From Bradyrhizobium sp. SZCCT0153 (GTDB lineage: Bacteria > Pseudomonadota > Alphaproteobacteria > Rhizobiales > Xanthobacteraceae), in assembly GCF_018129995.1 (NCBI RefSeq), contig NZ_JAFCKS010000005.1:1-64000 (forward strand): DNA of 64,000 nt, read 5' to 3'. Shown piece by piece: positions 35,920 through 44,424 of this stretch. The notes below the pieces were generated by a model. It did no database searches. It worked only from the letters and a program-made list of their open reading frames with translations, and was not told the origin of the DNA. A program made the position numbers and the translations under genes. Within the stretch, counting starts at the first letter, position 1. The number at the start of each line of letters is the position of its first letter.

Positions 35920-35948
35920 TTGACTTCGGTTTCGGAATACCGGAATGT
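35920..35948 (+). promoter_or_regulatory. Promoter of the GcrA-like gene with embedded operator O4
   Basis: A TTGACT -35 box (35920-35925) and a weak GAATGT -10 (35943-35948) are 17 bases apart. TTCGG-AATAC-CGGAA (35931-35945), one mismatch from the O1 dyad, lies in the spacer. Confidence 0.5.
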
Positions 35949-36001
35949 GCGTTTCGCCTCGCGATCGTGCGATCGGAGGAGGCGCATCACAGGACAGCAG
36001 C

Positions 36002-36532
36002 ATGGAACCGGGCCATTGGCCGTCGGAGCACTCCGACGCGCTTCGCGACTATTTTCTCAAGGGCATGTCTTATGCGGAGATCGGAAGGCAGATTAATGCA
36101 AGGTTTGGAACGGCTTACACGCGCAACGCGGTGGCTGGCCGCGCCAAGCGGCTTGGGCTCGCCGCACCGACGCGGATGACGGGTCCATCGATCGTGCCAT
36201 CTTTGCCGTCAGGAGCCCGCCCTATCGCGCCGCCCCGTCCGGCGTTGCCGAACCTCAACTTACCGCCGAAATCCGCAATGAAGCCTGCGCGGGCCAAGTT
36301 GCGCTGCGTCGGGGTCCAGCCGCGCCTGATCCCGTTGGTCGAACTCGCGCGCGGCGATTGCCGCTATCCCTATGGCGGCGACAGGGAGGGGGAGGAGATT
36401 GCCTTCTGCGGGCACCCGCGCCAGCCGGGCTCGAGCTATTGCACGCCGCATGCGAGCCTGACGTGCCGTTCTGGAGCCGAGGCCGCCCGCATCGCCGGTC
36501 CCGTGATGCTGAGGCTGGTCTCCGCTGCCTGA
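36002..36532 (+). CDS. GcrA-like cell-cycle regulator family protein
   Basis: The 176-residue protein has the two GcrA hallmarks. The N-terminal helix-turn-helix is MSYAEIGRQINARFGTAYTRNAV followed by AGRAKRLGL. A C-terminal cysteine/histidine cluster (GDCRYPYGGDREGEEIAFCG, then PGSSYCTPHASL) follows a proline-rich linker. GcrA binds sigma70-RNA polymerase and methylated DNA in alphaproteobacteria. This copy lacks the usual WTDERVE opening and is divergent from the S24 repressor, so it is probably an accessory or phage-derived paralogue, not the chromosomal master regulator. Confidence 0.8.
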   Translation: MEPGHWPSEHSDALRDYFLKGMSYAEIGRQINARFGTAYTRNAVAGRAKRLGLAAPTRMTGPSIVPSLPSGARPIAPPRPALPNLNLPPKSAMKPARAKLRCVGVQPRLIPLVELARGDCRYPYGGDREGEEIAFCGHPRQPGSSYCTPHASLTCRSGAEAARIAGPVMLRLVSAA

Positions 36533-36578
36533 CCTCGTAGTCACCCGCTCGATCGTCAATTTCACAAGGAGTATCCAA

Positions 36579-37154
36579 GTGGCTCGCGTCCGACGCAACA
36601 AGTCCTACAAATTGGCGAATATCCACGACCGCCGCTCGCGCGAGGTGCCGTTCAATGCCGAAGTGGCCGAGGTCGAGATCGACAATCCGCTGGCGCTCGA
36701 CCCCGGAGAGAAGATTGTGGCCGTGCGGTCGATCCGCGGCGATCCGCTCGGCCGGTTGCACGCGCACCATCAGATCGATGAGGCACAATACCGCAGTGGA
36801 CGTGCCTTCCAGAGCGATTGGGAGATGGCGGAGCGAGGCCCTCAGGCGATGGACCCGACCCGAGAATATGTCGATGGCGCGCGCACGCGCGAGCCTGTCA
36901 CCGAAAGCCAGCGCCAGGCGGTGCTCCGGCTCAACCGGATCGAGCGCGAACTCGGCACCGACGGCGCTGCGCTGGTGCATGACGTGCTGGTGCTCGGCCT
37001 GACCATGGACCAGATCGGGCAGCGTCGCGCCGTCCGGACGCAGCGCTGGAACGACTATTTTGCGAGGCGTTTTCGTGAATGCCTTGATCGGCTGGCACTG
37101 ATCTATGGCTTTGCGACGGATGCGGGGAAACAGCGTGCAGGGCAGCGCAGATGA
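36579..37154 (+). CDS. Unknown 191-residue protein following the GcrA-like gene
   Basis: It starts with GTG after AAGGAG and is 46 bases downstream of, and co-directional with, the GcrA-like gene. The protein is basic and hydrophilic: MARVRRNKSYKLANIHDRRS at the start, then a helical segment (RQAVLRLNRIERELGTDGAA) and a C-terminal part with a helix-turn-helix-like VLVLGLTMDQIGQRRAVRTQ. It loosely resembles DNA-binding proteins of prophage modules or DUF6456-type proteins, but I cannot assign it. Confidence 0.7.
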   Translation: MARVRRNKSYKLANIHDRRSREVPFNAEVAEVEIDNPLALDPGEKIVAVRSIRGDPLGRLHAHHQIDEAQYRSGRAFQSDWEMAERGPQAMDPTREYVDGARTREPVTESQRQAVLRLNRIERELGTDGAALVHDVLVLGLTMDQIGQRRAVRTQRWNDYFARRFRECLDRLALIYGFATDAGKQRAGQRR

Positions 37155-37200
37155 CAACGGCACGCCTGCCATGGCGACCGCCGGCGTGCCAACCTGCTGC

Positions 37201-37557
37201 TCAGGGATGCGGCAGGATCTGGTAGGGCGTGGTATAGGGCTCGACGCGCAGCGAGGCGTTCGCCAAAAGCCCGATCCTGGCAGTCGGCGCCTGCTGCAAT
37301 TCCCCGTTCGGACCGCGATGCACGTTGTATTGCCAGACGGTGAGATCGCCCTTCTGCGCCAGAGCGTGTGCAACCGCGCTAGCATCAATGCCGCCGAGCG
37401 CGTGAAGCTCCTCCGCCGACAATCCGACGACGATTTCGTCCTTGATGGTGACGATCTTGAACAGGTTCATCTTGGTCTCCTGCGCCCATGTGCCTGGTAT
37501 CGAAAGGGTGAGAAGCGCGACTGCGGCGCCCTTGATGAGATCGCAGCGAGAAAGCAT
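37201..37557 (-). CDS. Small secreted hypothetical protein
   Basis: A 118-residue protein starting MLSRCDLIKGAAVALLTLSI, a signal peptide with cleavage after TWAQ. The mature part is an alpha/beta sequence (FKIVTIKDEIVVGLSAEELH, then VWQYNVHRGPNGELQQAP). No family is recognised. ATG 37557 is chosen because the signal is then N-terminal. It is divergent from another small secreted protein at 37753. Confidence 0.68.
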   Translation of the reverse strand: MLSRCDLIKGAAVALLTLSIPGTWAQETKMNLFKIVTIKDEIVVGLSAEELHALGGIDASAVAHALAQKGDLTVWQYNVHRGPNGELQQAPTARIGLLANASLRVEPYTTPYQILPHP

Positions 37558-37752
37558 GCCGTCGTCCTTTGGTGGCGGCGCCCGAATGGATTCGTCCATC
37601 GGCCATGGCGCGCTTGATTTGAGTGACTGTTCCGCAACCGCTCTGTCGTGCTCTCTGCAACAACGGTTCACGGGCGGAAACATATTCGGCGACCGATGAA
37701 CCCCGATGCGAAGAGTTGCGTCCAATTCCAACGGCGCAAGGCGACGGAGCAG

Positions 37753-38217
37753 ATGAAATTCACCGGCATCGTCTGCCTTCTCACATCTCTTGGTGCGGCA
37801 GGCTCTGCGGCGGCAGCCGATCCGTTCTACATCGGCAGCTGGACATTCACGGCCGCCGTGGTCGCGCCATGGGCCGATCCTCAACACAAGCCTGATGGCA
37901 CCGAGCAGGCGCGGCTGATCGGAAAAGCGGTTGTCTTCAAGGCGAGAGAGATATCAGGACCCCGTTCCTTTGCCTGTGAAAATCCGCAATACAAGGTCAC
38001 GTATTACGGCCCCGACATGGTCTTCCAGGGGGCATTCGATGAGATGCGGCGCGCCGACAGGAAGGTCGATCCCAAGGCGCTTGCCACCTCGCTCGGCTTC
38101 ACCGCTGCGCGGATCCGGACGCTGGAGACCGGGTGTGAGATCGACATTCATTTCGTCGACGATACAACCGCAGAGATCGGACTCAACAATTACGTGTATA
38201 CGCTGAAGAAGCACTAA
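37753..38217 (+). CDS. Secreted hypothetical protein
   Basis: A 154-residue protein with a Sec signal (MKFTGIVCLLTSLGAAGSAAAA). The mature part starts DPFYIGSWTFTAAVVAPWAD, has two cysteines (SFACEN and ETGCEID) that may form a disulfide, and looks like a small beta-rich periplasmic protein. GGAG precedes the ATG. Function unknown. Confidence 0.72.
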   Translation: MKFTGIVCLLTSLGAAGSAAAADPFYIGSWTFTAAVVAPWADPQHKPDGTEQARLIGKAVVFKAREISGPRSFACENPQYKVTYYGPDMVFQGAFDEMRRADRKVDPKALATSLGFTAARIRTLETGCEIDIHFVDDTTAEIGLNNYVYTLKKH

Positions 38218-38609
38218 TTCGCACTCGCCAATGTCCATTCACATCCGAAACAGAGCGAAATGCACCGCCGATTTGACTGCAGGCGGGTTCGTGTGCGGTA
38301 TGAATGACGCTTCTTGACGCAGGTGGGTGACGGCGCTTCATATTCCTGTTATCCGGAATTGCCGTGCTGCGATGCAGACAAAGCATCGCTATGCCGACCG
38401 TTGGACTTGCCGGAAGGGTTGTTGCTTGGCATAATTGCAACCTGTTCGGTCGAGCCCGTCGGTTCGGGATATTGTCGTTCAGCGTGCTAACCCGCCGGGT
38501 TTCCCGGCCGAGAGTTCGCCGTCGCCATGCCATCCGGTTATGGCGTTCGGTTATCGAGTGGGACCCTCGACGTCGGATCACGAAGGCCGATGCTTGTCAT
38601 AGGTGCGAG
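38218..38609. other. Intergenic stretch with one hairpin
   Basis: No gene is supported in these 392 bases. GCGATGC (38369-38375) pairs with GCATCGC (38383-38389) around a 7-base loop, without a T-run. A TTGACG at 38314 is a possible -35 box with no good partner. Confidence 0.35.
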
Positions 38610-38795
38610 ATGAAAAACCTCAATTTCGCGGCTGAGCTGCACCTCAAGCTCGGCGCGCCTGCGGGCAGCACCGTCGAAAGCCTGCGCCTGCTCCGCGCGT
38701 TTTTGAAGCTCGCACCCCGGCAGCGTTTTGAGGTCATCAAGCTCGTTGAAGACCTTGCCACCGACGAATCCCTCCCCGAGCACCCCCTGTCCTGA
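38610..38795 (+). CDS. Small hypothetical protein
   Basis: The 61-residue protein starts MKNLNFAAELHLKLGAPAGS after AGGTGCGAG. It is helical, with a basic centre (LLRAFLKLAPRQRFEVIKLV) and an acidic end. No domain recognised. Confidence 0.58.
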   Translation: MKNLNFAAELHLKLGAPAGSTVESLRLLRAFLKLAPRQRFEVIKLVEDLATDESLPEHPLS

Positions 38796-38938
38796 GCCAG
38801 GCCACGCGCCGGCCTCACGCCTTGTCCCGCGTTTTCCTCCCTGAAGCGGGCCGCAGGGCGACGTTTGCCCCCGGCTGGCCGCTGGTAGGCAATCCGGCAA
38901 GTGTGGTATTCAGTTAAGAAAAAGGGAGGAGTGCGATC

Positions 38939-39280
38939 ATGATCGAACCGAAGCTCGAAGTTCCGGCCGAACTGCGCGACCTGGCCGAGAAGACGATTGA
39001 CCAGGCCGAAAAGGCGTTCGGCATGTTTTTCGAAGCCGCCACCAAATCGATGTCGTCCGTTCCGGGCGCGGGGACGGAAGTGTCGAAGCAGGCCCTCGTT
39101 TTCACCGAGCAGAACATGAAGTCGGCGTTTGAGCATGCACGCAAGCTCGTTCATGCCACCGACCTGCAGGAAGCGATGCGAATCCAATCCGATTTCCTGC
39201 GCAGCCAGTTCACCAGCGCCGGAGACCACATGCGCCAGATGACCGGCAGCCTCATGCAACCTGGCAAGGGCAAGTCCTGA
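38939..39280 (+). CDS. Phasin family protein
   Basis: A 113-residue helical amphipathic protein of the Phasin_2 type. Typical segments are PAELRDLAEKTIDQAEKAFG, FTEQNMKSAFEHARKLVHAT and LQEAMRIQSDFLRSQF. Phasins coat polyhydroxyalkanoate granules; some short alphaproteobacterial members have stress-related roles instead. GGGAGGAG precedes the ATG by the usual distance. A strong terminator lies at 39376. Confidence 0.88.
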   Translation: MIEPKLEVPAELRDLAEKTIDQAEKAFGMFFEAATKSMSSVPGAGTEVSKQALVFTEQNMKSAFEHARKLVHATDLQEAMRIQSDFLRSQFTSAGDHMRQMTGSLMQPGKGKS

Positions 39281-39375
39281 TTGATCCTGGGCGGCATGGA
39301 ATCCGCAGCTCGATGCTGGCGCAACTCCATGATGGGCCGCCGACTCGAGCTCATGCGCCGTCCATCATCCTGCTG

Positions 39376-39410
39376 ATCCCTGCCGGTCCTCCGGCAGGGA
39401 TTTGCATTTT
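39376..39410. terminator. Strong hairpin terminator between phasin and cytochrome genes
   Basis: ATCCCTGCCGG (39376-39386) and CCGGCAGGGAT (39391-39401) form an 11-bp perfect stem with a 4-base loop, followed by TTGCATTTT. It can serve both converging genes. Confidence 0.8.
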
Positions 39411-39438
39411 GTGACAGGTGTCGCGCTTGGCTGGCGCT

Positions 39439-39759
39439 CTACGGACGCAGCGATCCGATATAGGCCGCGATGTCGCCGGCTTCGGTCCTGCTCAAGGGAA
39501 AGCTCGGCATCTTCGGATGTGGGTCGAGCAGGAAGAAGGCGAGCTTCTCCGGACTGAAGTCCGGCCGGCGCGCAACGGACGCGAAGGAGGGGACGTCTGC
39601 GCTTGCCTGGGCCTGGCCCTCCGCCACGACATGGCAACTTGCGCACCAGCGCTTGGCCAGGTCGGCACCGTGACCGGCATCGGCGGCTAGAGCGGACGAC
39701 GTGCCGAAGCCCGCGGCCACGGCAAGCAACAGGCAGATTCGTCTCAAATGCTGGTGCAT
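39439..39759 (-). CDS. Small periplasmic c-type cytochrome
   Basis: A 106-residue monohaem cytochrome with a Sec signal (MHQHLRRICLLLAVAAGFGT, cleaved near ALAAD). The haem-binding motif is Cys39-Ala-Ser-Cys42-His43, and a distal Met is likely in PKMPSFPLS. It is class I in size. The redox partner is unknown. The start at ATG 39759 places the signal at the N terminus; the frame continues upstream without a ribosome site. Confidence 0.87.
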   Translation of the reverse strand: MHQHLRRICLLLAVAAGFGTSSALAADAGHGADLAKRWCASCHVVAEGQAQASADVPSFASVARRPDFSPEKLAFFLLDPHPKMPSFPLSRTEAGDIAAYIGSLRP

Positions 39760-40037
39760 CGGGCAACCTTCATGCGTTCGCTTGCGGCCACTGTGCTCAT
39801 CCGCAGCACGATCCCGGAAACTGGGAGAGATCGATGCGGGCGACGATCGACCGCAGCAGCCTGCGGACCGAACGATAGAGATGCCGCGCGAATCCAGGTG
39901 TCCTTGTCGCGCGCAAGCCCAAACGTTTCGTATCAAGGCTTTCGATGGACTGCGACACGTGCCTCTCCGAGATTGTGAGGCTCTCTGTATCGTGGCTGGT
40001 CCGGAGGCGCCTTGATCTGCCGCAAGGCGTCCCCCGG

Positions 40038-40868
40038 CTAATAGTCGCCGGGGTTCATGATCATCGGGCTCTTCGTATCGGCCGGCGCGAGCGCGCTGCT
40101 GGCGCTGTCGCGCAGGAATCGGTCGAGCGTCGCCTGGATCTTCTCCTTGACCGCATCGGGCCCGCGATCGCTCATCTCGGTATGCTGAGCGCCAGTGTGG
40201 ACAATGTCGATGCCGCGCGCCTTGGCCACTTCCGGCGTTGGCAGCACGCCGGGATCGGTGACGAAATGCGGATCCTTCGATCGGAAGGACAGGATCTTCA
40301 TGTTGTCGCTGAGCACGAAAGGCACCCGCAGATTGTCGAGCGTGATCACTTTCGACACCAGCTCCGGGTGCTGGTGGGCGACATACATCGAAACGTCGCC
40401 GCCGTTGGAATGCCCGACGAGCGTGATGTGGTCGTAGTCGGCGTTCTCCTGCCGCCTCTTCAGCTCACCCAGGGCGAAGAGGATGTTGGCCTCGCAGCGG
40501 ATATAGACCTCGCGCCGTCCGACATACGGCTGGCCGACCTGGGTCATCAGCGGCGGATCGCTCGGCAAGTCCTGCTGGATGCTGGCAACGAGATAGCCGC
40601 GTGCGGCGAGCACGTTGGCGAGGAAGGAATATTCGGTGGCCTTCACGGTGTTGCCGTTGCTGATGATGGCGAGCGGGAGCTTCCAGAGGCCGAGATTGGC
40701 CTTGGTCTCGTAGTCACGCCGCACCGCAATTTCGACCGAGATCGGCCGCTGGCGCGCGGCGTCGAACAGGGTCAAAAGCTCATGGCGGATCGCGAACCGG
40801 CTGACGACGAAATACTGGCCGACGCCGAGGACGCAGAGAAGCGCCAGAATTGCAAACACCCTTTTCAT
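40038..40868 (-). CDS. Membrane-anchored alpha/beta hydrolase
   Basis: A 276-residue protein with an N-terminal hydrophobic anchor (MKRVFAILALLCVLGVGQYF). The nucleophile elbow is GHSNGG in ITLVGHSNGGDVSMYVAHQH. An acid in the SKVITLDN region and a C-terminal His (HTGAQHTEMSD) could complete the triad. The sequence resembles dienelactone hydrolase/platelet-activating-factor acetylhydrolase-like enzymes (PLAIISNGN, then YLVASIQQDLPSD), but the substrate is unknown. Confidence 0.82.
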   Translation of the reverse strand: MKRVFAILALLCVLGVGQYFVVSRFAIRHELLTLFDAARQRPISVEIAVRRDYETKANLGLWKLPLAIISNGNTVKATEYSFLANVLAARGYLVASIQQDLPSDPPLMTQVGQPYVGRREVYIRCEANILFALGELKRRQENADYDHITLVGHSNGGDVSMYVAHQHPELVSKVITLDNLRVPFVLSDNMKILSFRSKDPHFVTDPGVLPTPEVAKARGIDIVHTGAQHTEMSDRGPDAVKEKIQATLDRFLRDSASSALAPADTKSPMIMNPGDY

Positions 40869-40939
40869 GGTCTCGTCTCAAATCACGTTTGACTGAACAT
40901 GGCCATTGTGACCGCCCGGGTCGAGCGATCGTGAGAAGG

Positions 40940-41683
40940 TTACGGGATTAAATTTAGGCAAGTCTGTGAGCAATGCCCCAAAAGGGGCTGCATCCGGGGG
41001 GCCGCGCGATGGGCGTTGGACCAAAGGCAGCCGCCCTTGCCGCGTTCCGGGCAGAGCCGGAACGCGCTCGACAGCGTAAACAGCAAGCGCGGACTGCGGC
41101 GTTCGTTGTCGGGCGCCCGATAGCTTAGGGGGACGGCCACAGCGAGGTCGGCCTGGAGATCGTCTGGCAGGAAGAAGCGCACGCCTGCTCCGGCCGATGT
41201 CAGAGAGAGGCCGCCGCTCGGGCGATAGCCGTCGTTCCAGACTGCCCCGGCGTCGCCGAAGGCGTAGAGCTGATAGCCCGTCCAGTAGCGGAAATTGAGC
41301 TTCTGGTCGAAGCGCGGTTCGAGCGAGCCGGCAAGACCGTTGTCGCCGCTGATCTCGACTGCACCGTAGCCCCGGCCGAAGGCCGCGCCGCCGAGATAGA
41401 ATTGCTGCGAGGTGAACAGCGGCCGCGACGCCGTGTGGCTCGCCGCGGAGAGCTTGAGCGACCAGGCGTCGTTGAGTGTCTGGTAGCGCGTGAACCAGAG
41501 GTTCAGCACCGAGAAGTTCGATGATGCGCCATCCCGCGACAACAGATCGTCGTCGAAATGGGAGGCACCGAAGATGTCGAGGCCCTGGCGGTAGGTCAAC
41601 GTCGCGAAGTTGATGCCGCCGAAACGATCCTGGAGCCGGTAGTCGGCGACCCAAACCAGACGTGCTGGCTGGCTTATTTGATG
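40940..41683 (-). pseudogene. C-terminal fragment of a TpsB (ShlB/FhaC-type) outer-membrane transporter
   Basis: The minus-strand frame reads a beta-barrel typical of two-partner-secretion transporters: DYRLQDRFGGINFATLTYRQ, QQFYLGGAAFGRGYGAVEIS (the FYLGG..RGY hallmark), a GDAG..WN strand and FTLSSAFRL, probably the old barrel end. The POTRA domains and most of the barrel N terminus are missing: an in-frame TAG lies at 41686-41684, and beyond it sits a different gene on the plus strand. The C terminus runs on about 37 residues past the barrel. This is a truncated remnant, with no adjacent TpsA partner. Confidence 0.75.
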
Positions 41684-41769
41684 CTAAAGTCTCTGCGCAA
41701 AAATGCATGCTGAGCCTCATGCGCACGTTTGCACGGGCTCTCGCATGAAACGCGCTGCGGAGGATTGGG

Positions 41770-42177
41770 ATGAAAATCGACGGGCGTTGTCACTGTGGAT
41801 ACATCACCTTTGAAGCCAAGATCGAGCCGGACAAGACCCTGCTGTGCAATTGCACCGACTGCCAGACGTTCTCCGGCTCGGCATTTCGCGTGCATGCCTT
41901 CGCGGAGGAAGACGATTTCAGGTTGCTCTCGGGCGAACCGAAAATTTACGTCAAGACCGCCGAAAGCGGCAACAAGAGGCCACAGGCGTTTTGCCCGGAA
42001 TGTGGAACGCATATCTACGCTACGGCGCTCGGAGCAGGCCCCAAGGTCTTCGCCATCCGCGTGGGATCCATTCGTCAACGCGACCAGATCGTCCCCCATA
42101 CGCAGTGGTGGTCTCGCTCCGCTCAGCCCTGGCTTAAACATGTCGATTCGATGCGAACGTTCGAGAAGCAGCCTTAG
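41770..42177 (+). CDS. GFA/CENP-V-like family protein
   Basis: A 135-residue zinc protein of the glutathione-dependent formaldehyde-activating enzyme-like family. Zinc ligands are in CHC (residues 7-9), CNCTDC (26-31) and CPECG (about 75-79); TFSGSAFRVHAFAEEDDFRL is typical. The biochemical role of most members is unproven. GGAGG precedes the ATG. Confidence 0.87.
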   Translation: MKIDGRCHCGYITFEAKIEPDKTLLCNCTDCQTFSGSAFRVHAFAEEDDFRLLSGEPKIYVKTAESGNKRPQAFCPECGTHIYATALGAGPKVFAIRVGSIRQRDQIVPHTQWWSRSAQPWLKHVDSMRTFEKQP

Positions 42178-42396
42178 ATCGACCAGACCGGCAATCTTGA
42201 CCTGATGGCCGTTGGCCGCAGCGATCGGTCTGCGATTGACCTGAACTGGACATTCAGCCCAAAGTGCCTGCGATTTTCGCTCGCGCCCGTTTCCATTCTC
42301 TGACAATTAAGACATATTTTCGCCGACGGCAGACATCACGCCGAGGCGGCAAGCCGAGATGCGGCGTCTGGGGTAGGCACCAGGAGCATTTAGCAA

Positions 42397-43800
42397 ATGC
42401 TGACGACCGACTATTTGATCATCGGCAGCGGTGCCGCGGGCATGAGCTTCGCAGATCAGTTGTTGACCGAAACCAATGCAAGCATTGTCATCGTTGATAG
42501 ACATCACCTGCCTGGTGGCCATTGGAACGACGCCTATTCGTTTGTCCGCCTGCACGCGCCATCTGCATTTTATGGCGTGGGCTCACGACGCCTCGGCAAC
42601 GACTGCATCGACGTATCCGGCCTAAACAGGGGTTATTATGAATTGGCCTCGGGTGCGGAGATCGTCAGTTATTTCGACAAGTTGATGCAAGAGAGATTTC
42701 TTCCATCCGGCCGTGTCCAGTATTTTCCGATGTGTGAGTACCTGGGGCACGGACGGTTTATTTCTCGCCTCTCAGGCACAATGCAACAGGTCGCATTTGG
42801 CAAGAGGCTCGTGAACGCCACGTTCCAGGACACACAGGTGCCCTCGACGCACACTCCATCTTTTCAAGTTGCCGAAGGTGTCGAGCTTACAACGCCTAAC
42901 CTGCTGCCCATGTATGCGCCCGGACACGAACGACGCGTTATCCTCGGAGGTGGCAAAACAGCGATGGATGTCTGTATCTGGTTACAGCAGATGGGCGCCC
43001 GGCCAGAAAGTATCCGATGGATCGTGCCACAAGATTCCTGGGTACGAAATCGCGATATGATGCAGCCCGGAGATGCATTTTTCGAGCGTACTGTTGGCGG
43101 AACGGCCGATCTGTTTGAGGCAGCGGCCGAGGCCACTTCGGTCGCCGATCTCTTCGAGCGTCTGGAAAAACGAGGTCAGATACTGCGCATCGATCGGACG
43201 ATCTGGCCGACGGCTTTTCGCGGAGCTACGCTTTCGATACTCGAAGCGGAAGCGTTGGGCACCATCAAGGACGTGGTGCGCAAGGGGCGTGTTAGGCGGA
43301 TCGAGCGCGACTCCATTGTCCTTGACAGAGGCAATGTCGATGCCGCGCCGGACGATCTCTATGTCGATTGTACCGCGAAAGGATTCAGAAAACGCCCTGC
43401 GGTTCCGATCTTCAATGCGGATCAGATCACGCTACAGCAAGTACGTCCCGGACGTCTCAGTTTTAGCGCGGCCTTCATTGCACATGTGGAAGCATCCTAT
43501 AACGATGACGCGATCAAGAACGATTTGTGTGCGCCAATTCCGTCAGTTGAGGTCGCCGAAGACTTTCTCAGCACCATGATCGCGACTTTGCGAAATGAGC
43601 GACGATGGACGACCGAAAAGGAGCTGCGTCGTTGGATCGACGAGCACAGGCTATCTGGCACCGGCTTCCCGGACACCGGCGTAGCGTCGAGTCCTAAAGG
43701 GACACGCATTCTTGAGCGTCTGCGAGAAGCGCGTCCACGAGCTGCGGCAAACCTGGCGCGCATTATCGCCGAACTCGATTCGACGCACCAGGCTTCGTGA
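42397..43800 (+). CDS. NAD(P)/FAD-binding oxidoreductase of unknown specificity
   Basis: A 467-residue flavoprotein. The N-terminal dinucleotide motif is DYLIIGSGAAGMSFADQLL, then an FAD ribose-binding acidic end (IVIVD). A second Rossmann motif (RRVILGGGKTAMDVCIWLQQ) lies near residue 186, as in flavin monooxygenase-like proteins. No recognised substrate motif follows. The coding sequence is visibly lower in GC (some stretches near 53 per cent) than its neighbours, and codon use is less G/C-biased at third positions, suggesting acquisition from elsewhere. Flanking genes show no functional link. Confidence 0.75.
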   Translation: MLTTDYLIIGSGAAGMSFADQLLTETNASIVIVDRHHLPGGHWNDAYSFVRLHAPSAFYGVGSRRLGNDCIDVSGLNRGYYELASGAEIVSYFDKLMQERFLPSGRVQYFPMCEYLGHGRFISRLSGTMQQVAFGKRLVNATFQDTQVPSTHTPSFQVAEGVELTTPNLLPMYAPGHERRVILGGGKTAMDVCIWLQQMGARPESIRWIVPQDSWVRNRDMMQPGDAFFERTVGGTADLFEAAAEATSVADLFERLEKRGQILRIDRTIWPTAFRGATLSILEAEALGTIKDVVRKGRVRRIERDSIVLDRGNVDAAPDDLYVDCTAKGFRKRPAVPIFNADQITLQQVRPGRLSFSAAFIAHVEASYNDDAIKNDLCAPIPSVEVAEDFLSTMIATLRNERRWTTEKELRRWIDEHRLSGTGFPDTGVASSPKGTRILERLREARPRAAANLARIIAELDSTHQAS

Positions 43801-43898
43801 CCGGTGCACTCGCGAGGTCAGCTTCTGGCCGACCTGCGACCTCGGAGGCCTTCCGCTCTCCGGACATCAGGCGGCCTGCCGCTTGGTGAGCACACGCC

Positions 43899-44159
43899 CT
43901 AGCGCCGACGCGCAACCGCGACGCCGAACAGGAAGGCGACGAACAGGCTGGCAAGCGGCGCTTCGCGCGTGATCGCCGCAACCGTGGAGAGGGGCCGGCC
44001 GGGCTTTCGCGCTTCCTCGATTGCAGAGCCCAGGCGGTCGACAGCTGCATGCAGCCCACCAGCGACTTCACCCACCGTGCGGGAGACGTCCGTCGCTGCA
44101 TCGATGGCGCGCTCGGCCATGCCGGGTTTGGAATCGGACTGCGGGATCTCGGTGCTCAA
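43899..44159 (-). CDS. Small membrane-anchored protein, DUF883-like
   Basis: The 86-residue protein starts with TTG (44159) after GGAG. It has an amphipathic helix (AIDAATDVSRTVGEVAGGLH, then AVDRLGSAIEEARK) and one C-terminal membrane segment (APLASLFVAFLFGVAVARRR), the layout of ElaB/YgaM/DUF883-type ribosome- or membrane-associated proteins. Homology is not proven. Confidence 0.62.
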   Translation of the reverse strand: MSTEIPQSDSKPGMAERAIDAATDVSRTVGEVAGGLHAAVDRLGSAIEEARKPGRPLSTVAAITREAPLASLFVAFLFGVAVARRR

Positions 44160-44424
44160 GCGTGCGACTCCGGGCTGATCGTGTGACGGAGGCCGGTACC
44201 TTTGGCTATCCGCGCGAGCGCTCGTTTTGAACAGCGGGTCGCATGACCTTTGGCTATCCGCGACAGGCGCCGTGTTTCTTACGGCGGGTACCGGCCTTGA
44301 ATAAGCAATGCGGGGCGCGGGATTTTGTTCCGGGATGATCCGCCCGAGCGTGGCCTTCCCCGTGAAACGACGGATGCGAATCTCTGTTAGGCTGGCTTAA
44401 CCTTGCCGATCTCAGGAGGCTGCT

